Source: Shewanella fidelis ATCC BAA-318 (lineage in GTDB: Bacteria > Pseudomonadota > Gammaproteobacteria > Enterobacterales > Shewanellaceae). From it: a stretch of DNA of 64,000 bases. Under the pieces are notes generated by a model. The model was not told the origin of the DNA, searched no databases, and saw nothing but the letters and a program-made list of their open reading frames with translations. The position numbers and the translations under genes were made by a program. Below, one piece after another: positions 56,017 through 64,000 of the stretch. Each line of letters opens with the position of its first letter. The first letter of the stretch is position 1. The stretch is from the NCBI RefSeq assembly GCF_000518605.1, contig NZ_KI912462.1, forward strand, positions 46,528-110,527, written 5' to 3'.

Positions 56017-56768
56017 TCAGATCTCTGCTGTTTACCATATTAAGCTGCAGCCTGCTTGTTAGCGGTTTAATCATCACTACCTTATTGACCCCAAGCTATG
56101 CCGCTGAGGCTGTGTCGCCTAATGAGGTAACAGTTGATTATCAAAAGCTTTTTGCTAAACCTGCAACTGATGCTGAGCTACTCGCCTTAAGCCAAAGCTT
56201 GTCACCGAGCCCACAAGCGAAAGGGAAATTTACTCAAGCCCGTTACCTGAAAGTGCTGAAAAAGCCCCTAATCAGTAGTGGCGAGTTCCTATTTGCTAAC
56301 AACATTGGCGTGATTTGGCAACAGAACAAACCTTTCTCTAGCACATTGATATTAAAAGATAAAAAGCTAATCCAAATCGACAGCAATGGCAAAATTAGTG
56401 TTAATCATGCCCTGCAAGCCGGCGCTAATATGATGAGCGATATCATGCCGACACTGCTTAATTCCCTATTAAGCGGCGATATTAACGCACTAAAACAACA
56501 CTTTGAGCTTAGCTTGCTAATGCCAAGCACTGATAAGCAGAGCGCTCCCAGCCAGCAAGCGTCAGCACAATGGCAACTTGGTCTAAAACCTCTTGATGCT
56601 ATGGTACAAAAGGCGATGCCACAATTAGTACTCAGCGGAAAGCAGCAGATCCACAGTTTAGTGCTATTCAGTGGCAATGGTGATCGCAGCCAAATTACCT
56701 TCACTGCGGTCGACGAGTCTCCTCTTAGCAGTAGCGATATTGCTCGCTTTTCTCCTGAGGTGAACTGA
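56013..56768 (+). CDS. LolA-like outer-membrane lipoprotein carrier protein
   Basis: This protein of about 251 aa has a long signal peptide (IRSLLFTILSCSLLVSGLIIT to about residue 32, ending near SYAAEA) and a beta-rich body with GKFTQARYLKVLKKPLISSGEFLF and WQQNKPFSSTLIL, as in LolA relatives. GTG 56013 is fixed by a 4-bp overlap with the thioesterase stop. It could carry the lipid-linked polyene across the periplasm with the MMPL exporter encoded next. Confidence 0.85.
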   Translation: MIRSLLFTILSCSLLVSGLIITTLLTPSYAAEAVSPNEVTVDYQKLFAKPATDAELLALSQSLSPSPQAKGKFTQARYLKVLKKPLISSGEFLFANNIGVIWQQNKPFSSTLILKDKKLIQIDSNGKISVNHALQAGANMMSDIMPTLLNSLLSGDINALKQHFELSLLMPSTDKQSAPSQQASAQWQLGLKPLDAMVQKAMPQLVLSGKQQIHSLVLFSGNGDRSQITFTAVDESPLSSSDIARFSPEVN

Positions 56769-56773
56769 TCCCA

Positions 56774-59209
56774 ATGCAGCAGCCTTTGCATCATTACTTA
56801 AATCCTAGCACCGCCAAGATCAGAGCCGTCATTTGGCTAGTGTTACTGGCTACCGCTGCGCTGTCTGGCTGGCTAGCGTGGCAAAGTGGTGCCCGAGTGC
56901 AAAGTGATATTTTGGCAATGCTACCTAAGGTAAGCGAAAGCCCGTTAACCCAGCGGGCAATGGCACAAGTTGAGCTGCAACTAGCTAATCGTATTTATCT
57001 TGGGTTTATCAGTGACAATGAACAAGCAGCCATTGACGCTGCGCAACTGGCAATGAGCGCGCTTCGACAGAACGATAATATATCAGACTCCAACAGCAAC
57101 GCTTTTAGCAACATAAGTAGCGCAGATATAGCGCAAGCCGATGCGCTTAACCACTATTACTTTCAGCATAGGTTTCAACTGCTCACCAAAGAGCAACGCC
57201 AGTTATTACAGCAAGGTGATTGGCAACTGCTGAGCCAAGCGGCTTTAGAAAAACTGTATAACGCGTTTAGTTATGCCAGTAGTGACTTGATTAGCCGCGA
57301 TCCCTTGCTGCTATACCCTGAGGTTTTACTCAGCTTAGTGCCCGCGCAGCAACTTACAGTTAAACAAGGGCTATTGATTGCCACCATTCAACCTACGACT
57401 GATAATCAAGCGCAGCGGTATGCTGCTATCGTAATGGCAAAAGGTCGAGACAGTGCCTTTAATCCCAACGCTCAACAGCAACAATTAACCGCCCTTGAAA
57501 AGGCCTTTAACGCTGTACACTCTCAAAATCAGCATATTGAAATGATTAAAGCTGGGGCGCTATTTCATGCTGCTGCGGCAACTGAAAACGCCAAGCAAGA
57601 AGTCTCTAGCATTGGTCTGTTGTCGTTAATTGGTGTCATTGGCTTAGTCTGGCTGGCATTTCGCTCGGTGATGCCACTGACTATCGCCGTAATAACAGTC
57701 AGTAGCAGCATGCTATTCGCTGTGGTTGCCACCAGCGTTATTTTTGGCGAACTGCATCTACTCACGTTAGTGTTTGGTACTAGCCTAATTGGGATCTCAA
57801 TCGACTACTGCTTTCACTACTACTGCGAACGCTTAAATGAACCACAAGCGAGCAGCGATAGCGTTATTCGGCAGATTTTCACCGCGGTAAGTTTGGCGCT
57901 ACTGAGTAGTATTATTGCCTATGGTGCCTTAGGGTTAGCGCCGTTTCCCGGGATGCAGCAGGTAGCGGTATTTTGTGCTGCGGGCTTGATTGGGGCGTAT
58001 CTCACCTTGTTACTCGCCTACCCCGTTATTGCCGCAAGTCCATTGCGGGATGCTAGCCGAGCGCTCGAACTAGCCCAGCGCTATCAAACATTCATACTCG
58101 CGAGATTTACTCCCACACACTTATTAAGCAAGCTATTACTTACCACTGCCGCAATTGTGTTTATTGTTACCGGATTATTCCGACTCAGTAGCGATGACGA
58201 TATAAGACAACTACAACATACGCCAACAGATATTCAAGCAGAAGAAGACCAGCTACGCCAACTATTAAGCGGCGGCACAGATAACCAATTTCTGTTAGTT
58301 AGTGGCACAACAGAAGAACAAGTTAAGCAGCAACTTGAACTGCTTGAACCGGTTTTACAGCAGGCAGAGCAAAACAAACTGATTGGCAACCATTTAAGTC
58401 TGAGTCGCTTCCTTCCAAGCCATGCAAGCCAAGCGCAAAACTATCAGTTACAGAGTGAAATCTATATTGAACATTTAGATGAGATCCTGACTCAGCTGGG
58501 TTTAGAACACGAGCTTAAAGCTGAACTCGTCAACGACTACCTCGCGGCGAAAAATCAGTTTATCAATGCCGGCAGTTTCTTAAATCATCAAGCAGGAGCA
58601 GGCTTTAAGCCCTTATGGTTAATGCCTGAACATACCTCAGGCTCAAGTGAGTATGGCGCTATCGTTCTGCTTGGCGGTATCACCAACTTAGATAAGTTTG
58701 CCGCTCTCTTTGAGGACAATGATCATGTCCAACTGGTTGACAAGGTCGCAGACATATCTGAAGTGATGGGGCATTATCGTCAGCTTACTTTAGCCTTTCT
58801 TGTTATCGCACTTATCGCCGCGGGCCTGATTTTTAGCGTCCGGTTTGGTAAAAAACTCGCCGCCATCGTGATTGCTGTGCCAGCTTTAGCTGCACTGTTC
58901 ACCCTTGCCTGTTTAGGTTTACTTGCTGCGCCGTTAACCCTATTTCATGCCTTAGCACTCATTTTGGTATTTGGTATTGGTGTTGATTACAGTCTATTTT
59001 TTGCCGAATCTAAGCAACAAACTCGCGGCGTGATGTTGGCGGTGTCTATGTCTGCCATCTCAACACTGTTAGCCTTTGGCTTATTGGCATTTAGCCAAAC
59101 TCCGGCCATCAATGCCTTTGGCTTAACTCTATTGCTGGGCATTAGTTTTACCTTTTTACTTGCGCCTTTCATTCAAAACTTTACAAGGAAGTCCGTTAAT
59201 GTCGACTGA
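56774..59209 (+). CDS. MMPL/RND-family exporter
   Basis: This is an 811-aa polytopic protein of the RND superfamily. Two groups of six helices flank large periplasmic loops, with the internal repeat visible as FGTSLIGISIDYCFHYY and FGIGVDYSLFFAES. It would move a lipid-like product out of the inner membrane, probably the polyene. It lies five bases after the LolA-like gene and overlaps the FAD enzyme gene by 11 bp. Confidence 0.92.
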   Translation: MQQPLHHYLNPSTAKIRAVIWLVLLATAALSGWLAWQSGARVQSDILAMLPKVSESPLTQRAMAQVELQLANRIYLGFISDNEQAAIDAAQLAMSALRQNDNISDSNSNAFSNISSADIAQADALNHYYFQHRFQLLTKEQRQLLQQGDWQLLSQAALEKLYNAFSYASSDLISRDPLLLYPEVLLSLVPAQQLTVKQGLLIATIQPTTDNQAQRYAAIVMAKGRDSAFNPNAQQQQLTALEKAFNAVHSQNQHIEMIKAGALFHAAAATENAKQEVSSIGLLSLIGVIGLVWLAFRSVMPLTIAVITVSSSMLFAVVATSVIFGELHLLTLVFGTSLIGISIDYCFHYYCERLNEPQASSDSVIRQIFTAVSLALLSSIIAYGALGLAPFPGMQQVAVFCAAGLIGAYLTLLLAYPVIAASPLRDASRALELAQRYQTFILARFTPTHLLSKLLLTTAAIVFIVTGLFRLSSDDDIRQLQHTPTDIQAEEDQLRQLLSGGTDNQFLLVSGTTEEQVKQQLELLEPVLQQAEQNKLIGNHLSLSRFLPSHASQAQNYQLQSEIYIEHLDEILTQLGLEHELKAELVNDYLAAKNQFINAGSFLNHQAGAGFKPLWLMPEHTSGSSEYGAIVLLGGITNLDKFAALFEDNDHVQLVDKVADISEVMGHYRQLTLAFLVIALIAAGLIFSVRFGKKLAAIVIAVPALAALFTLACLGLLAAPLTLFHALALILVFGIGVDYSLFFAESKQQTRGVMLAVSMSAISTLLAFGLLAFSQTPAINAFGLTLLLGISFTFLLAPFIQNFTRKSVNVD

Positions 59210-60467
59210 TAACGCTGTTCAGCACGATTATGCTCCTAGCCTCAATGTTGATGTCGCCATTATTGGCGCAGGCCCTTCCGGCAGTATTGCGGCAAGTCTG
59301 TTACACGCCCAAGGTAAGCGGGTAGTGGTACTTGAAAAGCAACACTTTCCGCGTTTTTCGATTGGTGAAAGCTTGCTGCCTTGTTGTATGACAGTCATTG
59401 AACAAGCCAATATGCTCGCTGCGGTTGAACAAGCCGGCTTCCAATTTAAAAACGGCGCTGCATTTAAGTACCGAGACAAATACACCCAATTTGATTTTAC
59501 CGATAAGTTTACCTCTGGACCGGGCACCACTTTTCAAGTTGAGCGCGCCAACTTTGACAAACTACTTGCAGATGAAGCGCAAAAACAGGGCGTAGACATT
59601 CGCTACGGTCACAGTGTTGAGTCAATAGAGCTGCAGGCTGAGCCAAAACTGGTATTGATAAATGAGCAAGGCCAACAGCAAATCGTCAACGCCCAGTTTG
59701 TTCTCGATGCCAGCGGCTTTGGTCGAGTGCTACCAAGGTTGTTAGATCTTGAAAAGCCATCAAGCCTGCCAAGCCGCAGCGCGGTGTTTAATCATATTAG
59801 AGACAATATCACTGATAAAAACTTTGACCGTAACAAGATTTTGATCAGCGTCCATCCTGACAACCAAGATATTTGGTACTGGTTGATCCCATTCAGTGAC
59901 GGGCGCTGCTCAGTCGGTGTCGTAGGTAAAGCCGAGCAACTTGAAGGCTTAACCACAGATGACTGCGATTTAAATCAAGTACTCACAACCATGATTAACC
60001 AAGAGCCAGGCTTAAAACAATTGCTAGCAAATGCAGAGTTAATCAACCAGTCGGCTTTATTGAAAGGCTATTCAGCCAATGTCAGCACCTTAGCAACCGA
60101 TAAGTTTGCCTTGCTGGGCAATGCCGGTGAGTTTTTAGATCCGGTATTTTCATCAGGTGTTACCATTGCCATGCAGTCAGCCTCTATGGCAACAAAAGCA
60201 CTCATTAAGCAGCTCGATGGCCATCAAGTTGACTGGGATCAAGAGTACGCAGCCCCCTTAATGAAAGGTGTAGATACCTTTAGAACATACGTTGAAGCTT
60301 GGTATGACTGCCGCTTTCAAGATGCTATCTTCTTTGACGACCCCGATCCTAAGGTTAAACAGATGATTTGCTCCATCCTCGCAGGCTATGCTTGGGATGA
60401 CAACAATCCATTTGTTAGTGAATCAAAACGCCGTTTAGATATGGTAGTAGAGCTATGCCGCAGTTAA
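59199..60467 (+). CDS. FAD-dependent oxidoreductase, halogenase-like
   Basis: This 422-aa flavoprotein has the FAD dinucleotide motif GAGPSGSIAAS, the PRFSIGESLLP segment typical of flavin halogenase-like and geranylgeranyl-reductase-like enzymes, and WYWLIPFSDGRCSVGVV. The start ATG 59199 has AAGGAAG 8 bases upstream; an earlier in-frame start lies within the exporter gene. It may hydroxylate, halogenate or desaturate the aryl polyene head. The reaction is not identified. Confidence 0.9.
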   Translation: MSTDNAVQHDYAPSLNVDVAIIGAGPSGSIAASLLHAQGKRVVVLEKQHFPRFSIGESLLPCCMTVIEQANMLAAVEQAGFQFKNGAAFKYRDKYTQFDFTDKFTSGPGTTFQVERANFDKLLADEAQKQGVDIRYGHSVESIELQAEPKLVLINEQGQQQIVNAQFVLDASGFGRVLPRLLDLEKPSSLPSRSAVFNHIRDNITDKNFDRNKILISVHPDNQDIWYWLIPFSDGRCSVGVVGKAEQLEGLTTDDCDLNQVLTTMINQEPGLKQLLANAELINQSALLKGYSANVSTLATDKFALLGNAGEFLDPVFSSGVTIAMQSASMATKALIKQLDGHQVDWDQEYAAPLMKGVDTFRTYVEAWYDCRFQDAIFFDDPDPKVKQMICSILAGYAWDDNNPFVSESKRRLDMVVELCRS

Positions 60468-61075
60468 GTATTGGTTTATGTTTTTTGATAGCGTTATTGC
60501 TGTTATCTGGCTGTAGCCAAACCCTAACGCGGCAAACCTGTGTAACACTCGCGCCCGAGGTCAGCTACTGTCTTGCACCTATTAATCAGCAAGTGCTAGG
60601 CTCAGCTCAACAAACCATTAGTGCAATGCAAAAAGCCAGCATTAATACCCAAGCTAGCCAACATGAGCTACTGACTCAGTTAGAGCTTAACCAGCAGCAA
60701 CTGACCTTAGTTGGCCTTGCGCCGCTTGGGCAAGCACTATTTACCCTTAACTACGATGGCCACAATCTGATTAGTGAGCAAAGCCAACTGTTGGGGGAGC
60801 AATTCAAGGCGGAATATTTGCTGGCGATAATGCAGCTCATTTACTGGCCGGATAATAGTGTTAACCAGTACTTACAAGGCGCTACAATAACTCGCTATCA
60901 GTGTGATACCGCTTTGTGTCGAGGGGTATTTTTTGCTAAAAGTAACCCCAATTATCAAGCCGATAATCAGCAAGCACTAATCACTATCCGCTATAGTGAT
61001 TTAACGCCGTGGCAAGCCGAGGTTGAACTTAATATTCCAGCGGCTAATTTTCAGCTAAATATTAGCCCTCTTTAA
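60455..61075 (+). CDS. DUF3261-type lipoprotein
   Basis: This 206-aa lipoprotein has a signal peptide ending in LLLLSGC (lipobox) and a beta-rich DUF3261-like body. It overlaps the flavoenzyme gene by 13 bp. With the LolA-like protein and exporter it would form part of the transfer path to the outer membrane. Its biochemical role is unknown. Confidence 0.82.
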   Translation: MPQLSIGLCFLIALLLLSGCSQTLTRQTCVTLAPEVSYCLAPINQQVLGSAQQTISAMQKASINTQASQHELLTQLELNQQQLTLVGLAPLGQALFTLNYDGHNLISEQSQLLGEQFKAEYLLAIMQLIYWPDNSVNQYLQGATITRYQCDTALCRGVFFAKSNPNYQADNQQALITIRYSDLTPWQAEVELNIPAANFQLNISPL

Positions 61076-61096
61076 CCCTAATTGGTGGTAATAACA

Positions 61097-62323
61097 GTGA
61101 ACTCCGCAACAGCTATCGCAATCACCCATCTTGGTTTATGCACGCCATTAGGGCAAACACCGCAATCTGTGCGCGACAACTTAGTTGCTGGCAGCACCGA
61201 GGGTATGCATTGGCGTGACGATCTGCTTTTTGATCGTTCTGTACTTGTCGGCCAAGTCGATAGCCCGCTACCTAAAATACCGAGCAGACTTAAACGCTTT
61301 GATACCCGCAACAATCAGCTCACCTTGCTGATTGCTCAGCAAATTGAAGCGGCAATTATGACGGCGAAAGCTCAATATGGCAGCCATCGTATTGGTATTA
61401 TCCTCGGCACTAGTACCTCAGGTATTGCCACTGGCGAGCAGGCATTAGCGCAACTGCAAGCAGATGGCCAATTCCCAGAAGATTATGATTACGCCAAGCA
61501 AGAGCTCGGTGATACCAGTCAGTTCTTGCAAGCTTACTTCGAGCTAAATGGCCCTTGCTACACGGTATCCACCGCTTGTTCTTCAAGCGCCAAAGTGTTT
61601 GCCAGTGGCCAACGCTTAATTGATGCGAACATCTGTGACATGGTGATTGTTGGCGGGGTTGATACTCTGTGTAAACTCACCTTAAATGGTTTTTACTCAT
61701 TAGAATCTATCTCTAACGGCCACTGCCAACCCTTTAGCGTCAACCGTGATGGCATCAATATTGGTGAAGGCGGCGCACTGTTTACTCTTGAAAGAGCAAC
61801 GGCAGACAATCATATCCTCTTCAGTGGCATAGGAGAGTCTAGCGATGCTCACCATATCTCAGCACCACATCCTGAAGGGCAAGGCGCTATAGCCGCCATG
61901 CAAGCTGCACTAGAGATGGCTAATCTTCGCCCCGAGCAAATTGATTACCTCAATTTACACGGCACCGCGACACCTAAGAATGACGCAATGGAGAGCCGAG
62001 CGGTGCAGCAAGTATTTCAATCGCACTTACCAGCTTGTAGCTCGACTAAACCATTAACAGGCCATACGTTGGGTGCTGCCGGTGCGATTGAAGCAGCATT
62101 TTGCTATCTGCTACTGAGTGATTACAATAAGCCACAATATTTGCCGCCGCAGGTTTGGGATCAACAAGCGGATCCTGATAACCCGAGCTTAGCGCTGGTA
62201 AGCGCCAATACACAGGCTAAAATTCAGCATGTGATGAGCAATTCATTTGCATTTGGCGGCAGCAATGCCAGTGTGATATTTAGTCGCTTAACAGTCCCTT
62301 GTGACGCAAAAGAGAGAGCTTAA
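61097..62323 (+). CDS. Beta-ketoacyl synthase (aryl polyene)
   Basis: This is a complete 408-aa ketosynthase. The catalytic triad is C161 in VSTACSSS, H288 in LHGTATPKND and H323 in GHTLGAAG. GTG 61097 fits MNSATAIAITHLGL with GGTGG upstream; TTG 61082 is a possible earlier start. It would condense malonyl units to extend the polyene. It is followed by the dehydratase after 1 bp and a ketoreductase. Confidence 0.92.
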   Translation: MNSATAIAITHLGLCTPLGQTPQSVRDNLVAGSTEGMHWRDDLLFDRSVLVGQVDSPLPKIPSRLKRFDTRNNQLTLLIAQQIEAAIMTAKAQYGSHRIGIILGTSTSGIATGEQALAQLQADGQFPEDYDYAKQELGDTSQFLQAYFELNGPCYTVSTACSSSAKVFASGQRLIDANICDMVIVGGVDTLCKLTLNGFYSLESISNGHCQPFSVNRDGINIGEGGALFTLERATADNHILFSGIGESSDAHHISAPHPEGQGAIAAMQAALEMANLRPEQIDYLNLHGTATPKNDAMESRAVQQVFQSHLPACSSTKPLTGHTLGAAGAIEAAFCYLLLSDYNKPQYLPPQVWDQQADPDNPSLALVSANTQAKIQHVMSNSFAFGGSNASVIFSRLTVPCDAKERA

Positions 62324-62324
62324 G

Positions 62325-62801
62325 ATGTTTAATGCCAAAGCACTTGCCGAGCAAGATGTCGCTGACTTTATTCCCCACCGCGAGCCGATGATTTTAATAA
62401 GCAAGCTATTAGCCCATGGCGAAGATACCTTGCTGACACAAACGGATATCAGTGCCAGCAGCCCCTATTTTGATAACAAGCTAAATGGCGTGCCTAATTA
62501 TGTAGGCATTGAATATATGGCACAAAGCATAGCGGCATTAGCAGGTGTTGAAGCCCATATGCGCAACGACATTATTCGGGTTGGCTTTTTACTCGGTAGC
62601 CGCAAACTGCAGATGCATATTAGCCATTTTGCAGCAGGTCAAAGCTATCAAACCCGAGTCACACGCTTATATCAAGAAGACAGCGGTTTGGCCGTTTTTG
62701 ACTGCCAAATTTTGCACAATCAAGTTGTGGTAGCCGAAGCAAACGTTAACGTGTTTCAACCACAAGACACCCAAGCCTATATCGCTGACGCAACTCAATA
62801 G
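62325..62801 (+). CDS. FabZ-like 3-hydroxyacyl-ACP dehydratase (aryl polyene)
   Basis: This 158-aa hotdog protein has DFIPHREPMILI with the candidate catalytic H18 and YVGIEYMAQSIAAL with E63. ATG 62325 follows the ketosynthase stop by 1 bp; a longer frame from 62301 would overlap that gene. It would remove water from the reduced beta-hydroxy intermediate, the step that creates each conjugated double bond. Confidence 0.9.
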   Translation: MFNAKALAEQDVADFIPHREPMILISKLLAHGEDTLLTQTDISASSPYFDNKLNGVPNYVGIEYMAQSIAALAGVEAHMRNDIIRVGFLLGSRKLQMHISHFAAGQSYQTRVTRLYQEDSGLAVFDCQILHNQVVVAEANVNVFQPQDTQAYIADATQ

Positions 62802-62863
62802 TTTTACACCGTAGTCGAGCCAATATAATAACCACAGCTGACGATTACGCAGGGAGCAATAAG

Positions 62864-63589
62864 ATGACAAAAAGAGTATTAATCACAGGTTCAAGCCGAG
62901 GCATAGGTAAAGCTATCGCCCTTAAACTTGCGGCCTCGGGGCATGATATCGCCATGCATTTTCACAGTAACCAAGATGCGGCAAATGCCACTCGAGCAGA
63001 GCTAGAGCTGTTAGGTGTTCAGGTCAGCTGTTTACAATTTGATATTGGTGACAGAGCCGCTGTCAAACAGGCCATTGAACAAGATATCGCGCAACACGGC
63101 GCATACTACGGTGTGGTACTCAATGCCGGTATTAATGCTGACACCGCTTTTCCGGCGATGACTGAAACCGAATGGGACAGTGTCGTGCACACCAATCTTG
63201 ATGGTTTTTACAATGTTATTCATCCGACAGTTATGCCTATGGTGCAGTCACGCCAAGGTGGCCGTATTATCACTCTTGCGTCAGTCTCAGGGATTGCGGG
63301 TAACCGTGGTCAAGTCAACTACAGTGCCTCAAAAGCAGGTATTATTGGTGCAACCAAAGCCCTATCATTAGAGCTAGCTAAGCGAAAGATCACTGTCAAC
63401 TGCATTGCACCGGGCTTAATTGAAACGGATATGGTCAGCGACATTCCTAAAGATATGGTCAACACCTTAGTGCCTATGCGCCGCATGGGTAAGCCCGCAG
63501 AGATTGCCGGACTGGCCAACTACTTAATGTCTGACGACGCAGCCTATATTACTCGCCAAGTCATTTCGGTAAACGGAGGCATGGTATGA
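62864..63589 (+). CDS. FabG-like 3-oxoacyl-ACP reductase (aryl polyene)
   Basis: This 241-aa short-chain dehydrogenase has the NADPH-binding GSSRGIG at 9-15 and the catalytic Y153-x3-K157 in YSASK. The C-terminus VISVNGGMV is of FabG type. It lies 62 bp after the dehydratase with GGGAGC before the ATG, and overlaps the last ketosynthase by 4 bp. It reduces the beta-keto group in each elongation round. Confidence 0.94.
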   Translation: MTKRVLITGSSRGIGKAIALKLAASGHDIAMHFHSNQDAANATRAELELLGVQVSCLQFDIGDRAAVKQAIEQDIAQHGAYYGVVLNAGINADTAFPAMTETEWDSVVHTNLDGFYNVIHPTVMPMVQSRQGGRIITLASVSGIAGNRGQVNYSASKAGIIGATKALSLELAKRKITVNCIAPGLIETDMVSDIPKDMVNTLVPMRRMGKPAEIAGLANYLMSDDAAYITRQVISVNGGMV

Positions 63590-64000
63590 GTCAGGCATCA
63601 TTGCCGCGCCGCGTAGTGATCACAGGTATTGGCGGGATCTCGGCCTTAGGCCACGACTGGCCAAGCATAGCTGCCAGCCTAAAAGCCCAAAAGAACTGTG
63701 TCGTACGCATAGATGAATGGGATAGGTTTGCCGATCTACATACTCGTTTAGCGGCGCCAGTGACCGACTTTGAAGTACCGAGTCATTATAAACGAAAAAA
63801 AATTCGCTCCATGGGTCGTGTCTCTATTATGGCGACTCGCGCTAGCGAACTGGCGCTAATTGATGCCAACTTACTTAATGACCCTGTTGTGACTTCTGGT
63901 GCTATGGGGATAGCTTATGGCTCTTCAACCGGCAGTACCGACCCGATTATCGCCTTTGGCGATATGCTCAAAGACGGTGATATGTCTGGGGTTACTGCAA
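63586..64000 (+). CDS. Second beta-ketoacyl synthase, cut by the window end
   Basis: Only the first 138 codons lie in the window. The start MSQASLPRRVVITGIGGISALG is typical of ketosynthases, and GIAYGSSTGSTDPI follows. The active-site half is outside the window, so I cannot tell whether it is catalytic or a chain-length-factor type; clusters of this kind usually carry both. It overlaps the ketoreductase stop by 4 bp. Confidence 0.9.
   Translation, partial: MSQASLPRRVVITGIGGISALGHDWPSIAASLKAQKNCVVRIDEWDRFADLHTRLAAPVTDFEVPSHYKRKKIRSMGRVSIMATRASELALIDANLLNDPVVTSGAMGIAYGSSTGSTDPIIAFGDMLKDGDMSGVTA

Overview
The window looks like chromosome from a Shewanella-like gammaproteobacterium. The evidence is the E. 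coli-like backbone order pyrE-rph-yicC // gmk-rpoZ-spoT-trmH // recG, together with an MtrAB-type extracellular respiration operon (decaheme cytochrome, outer-membrane barrel, DMSO-reductase-type enzyme) and CRP-like sites. All identifications come from reading the sequence and from remembered families; no database search was run.

Layout. 1-2.7 kb: a 23-bp tandem repeat, pyrE and rph (minus strand, with a likely UTP-responsive attenuator between them) and yicC. 2.7-8.4 kb: an accessory segment. It holds a hipBA toxin-antitoxin module behind four evenly spaced operator-like palindromes, a second diverged copy of the yicC 3' end, and a large PLD-helicase-DUF3427 protein of defence type. 8.7-11 kb: an MTAN-like nucleosidase with an altered catalytic residue and a NupC-type nucleoside transporter. 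11.1-17.7 kb: a catabolic locus of unknown substrate with GntR and LysR regulators, a split UxaA/SuyAB-type lyase, a BCCT transporter and an enolase-superfamily enzyme. 18.2-27.8 kb: a dmsEFAB-like operon with a CRP-like site, followed by a large unknown lipoprotein, a small unknown protein and a TetR regulator. 28-34 kb: an OPT transporter, an HMCES/YedK protein, a NahK-like sugar kinase with a nucleotidyltransferase, and a membrane protein.

34.2-38.5 kb returns to the backbone (gmk, rpoZ, spoT, ridA, trmH). In E. coli recG follows trmH directly; here about 5.9 kb intervenes, carrying an acyl-CoA synthetase, a Ca2+/Na+ antiporter, a secreted repeat-like protein and a DesKR-like two-component system. 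recG and a DUF3014 protein come next.

47.7 kb to the window end is one long, tightly packed aryl-polyene/flexirubin-type operon: a degenerate ketosynthase, acyltransferase, two acyl carrier proteins, membrane protein, aryl/acyl ligase, dehydratase, glycosyltransferase-acyltransferase fusion, aromatic amino-acid lyase, thioesterase (with a duplicated 5' end), LolA-like protein, MMPL exporter, FAD enzyme, DUF3261 lipoprotein, ketosynthase, dehydratase, ketoreductase, and a second ketosynthase cut by the window end. Together they would make an aryl starter, extend it to a polyene, attach it to a lipid and move it to the outer membrane.
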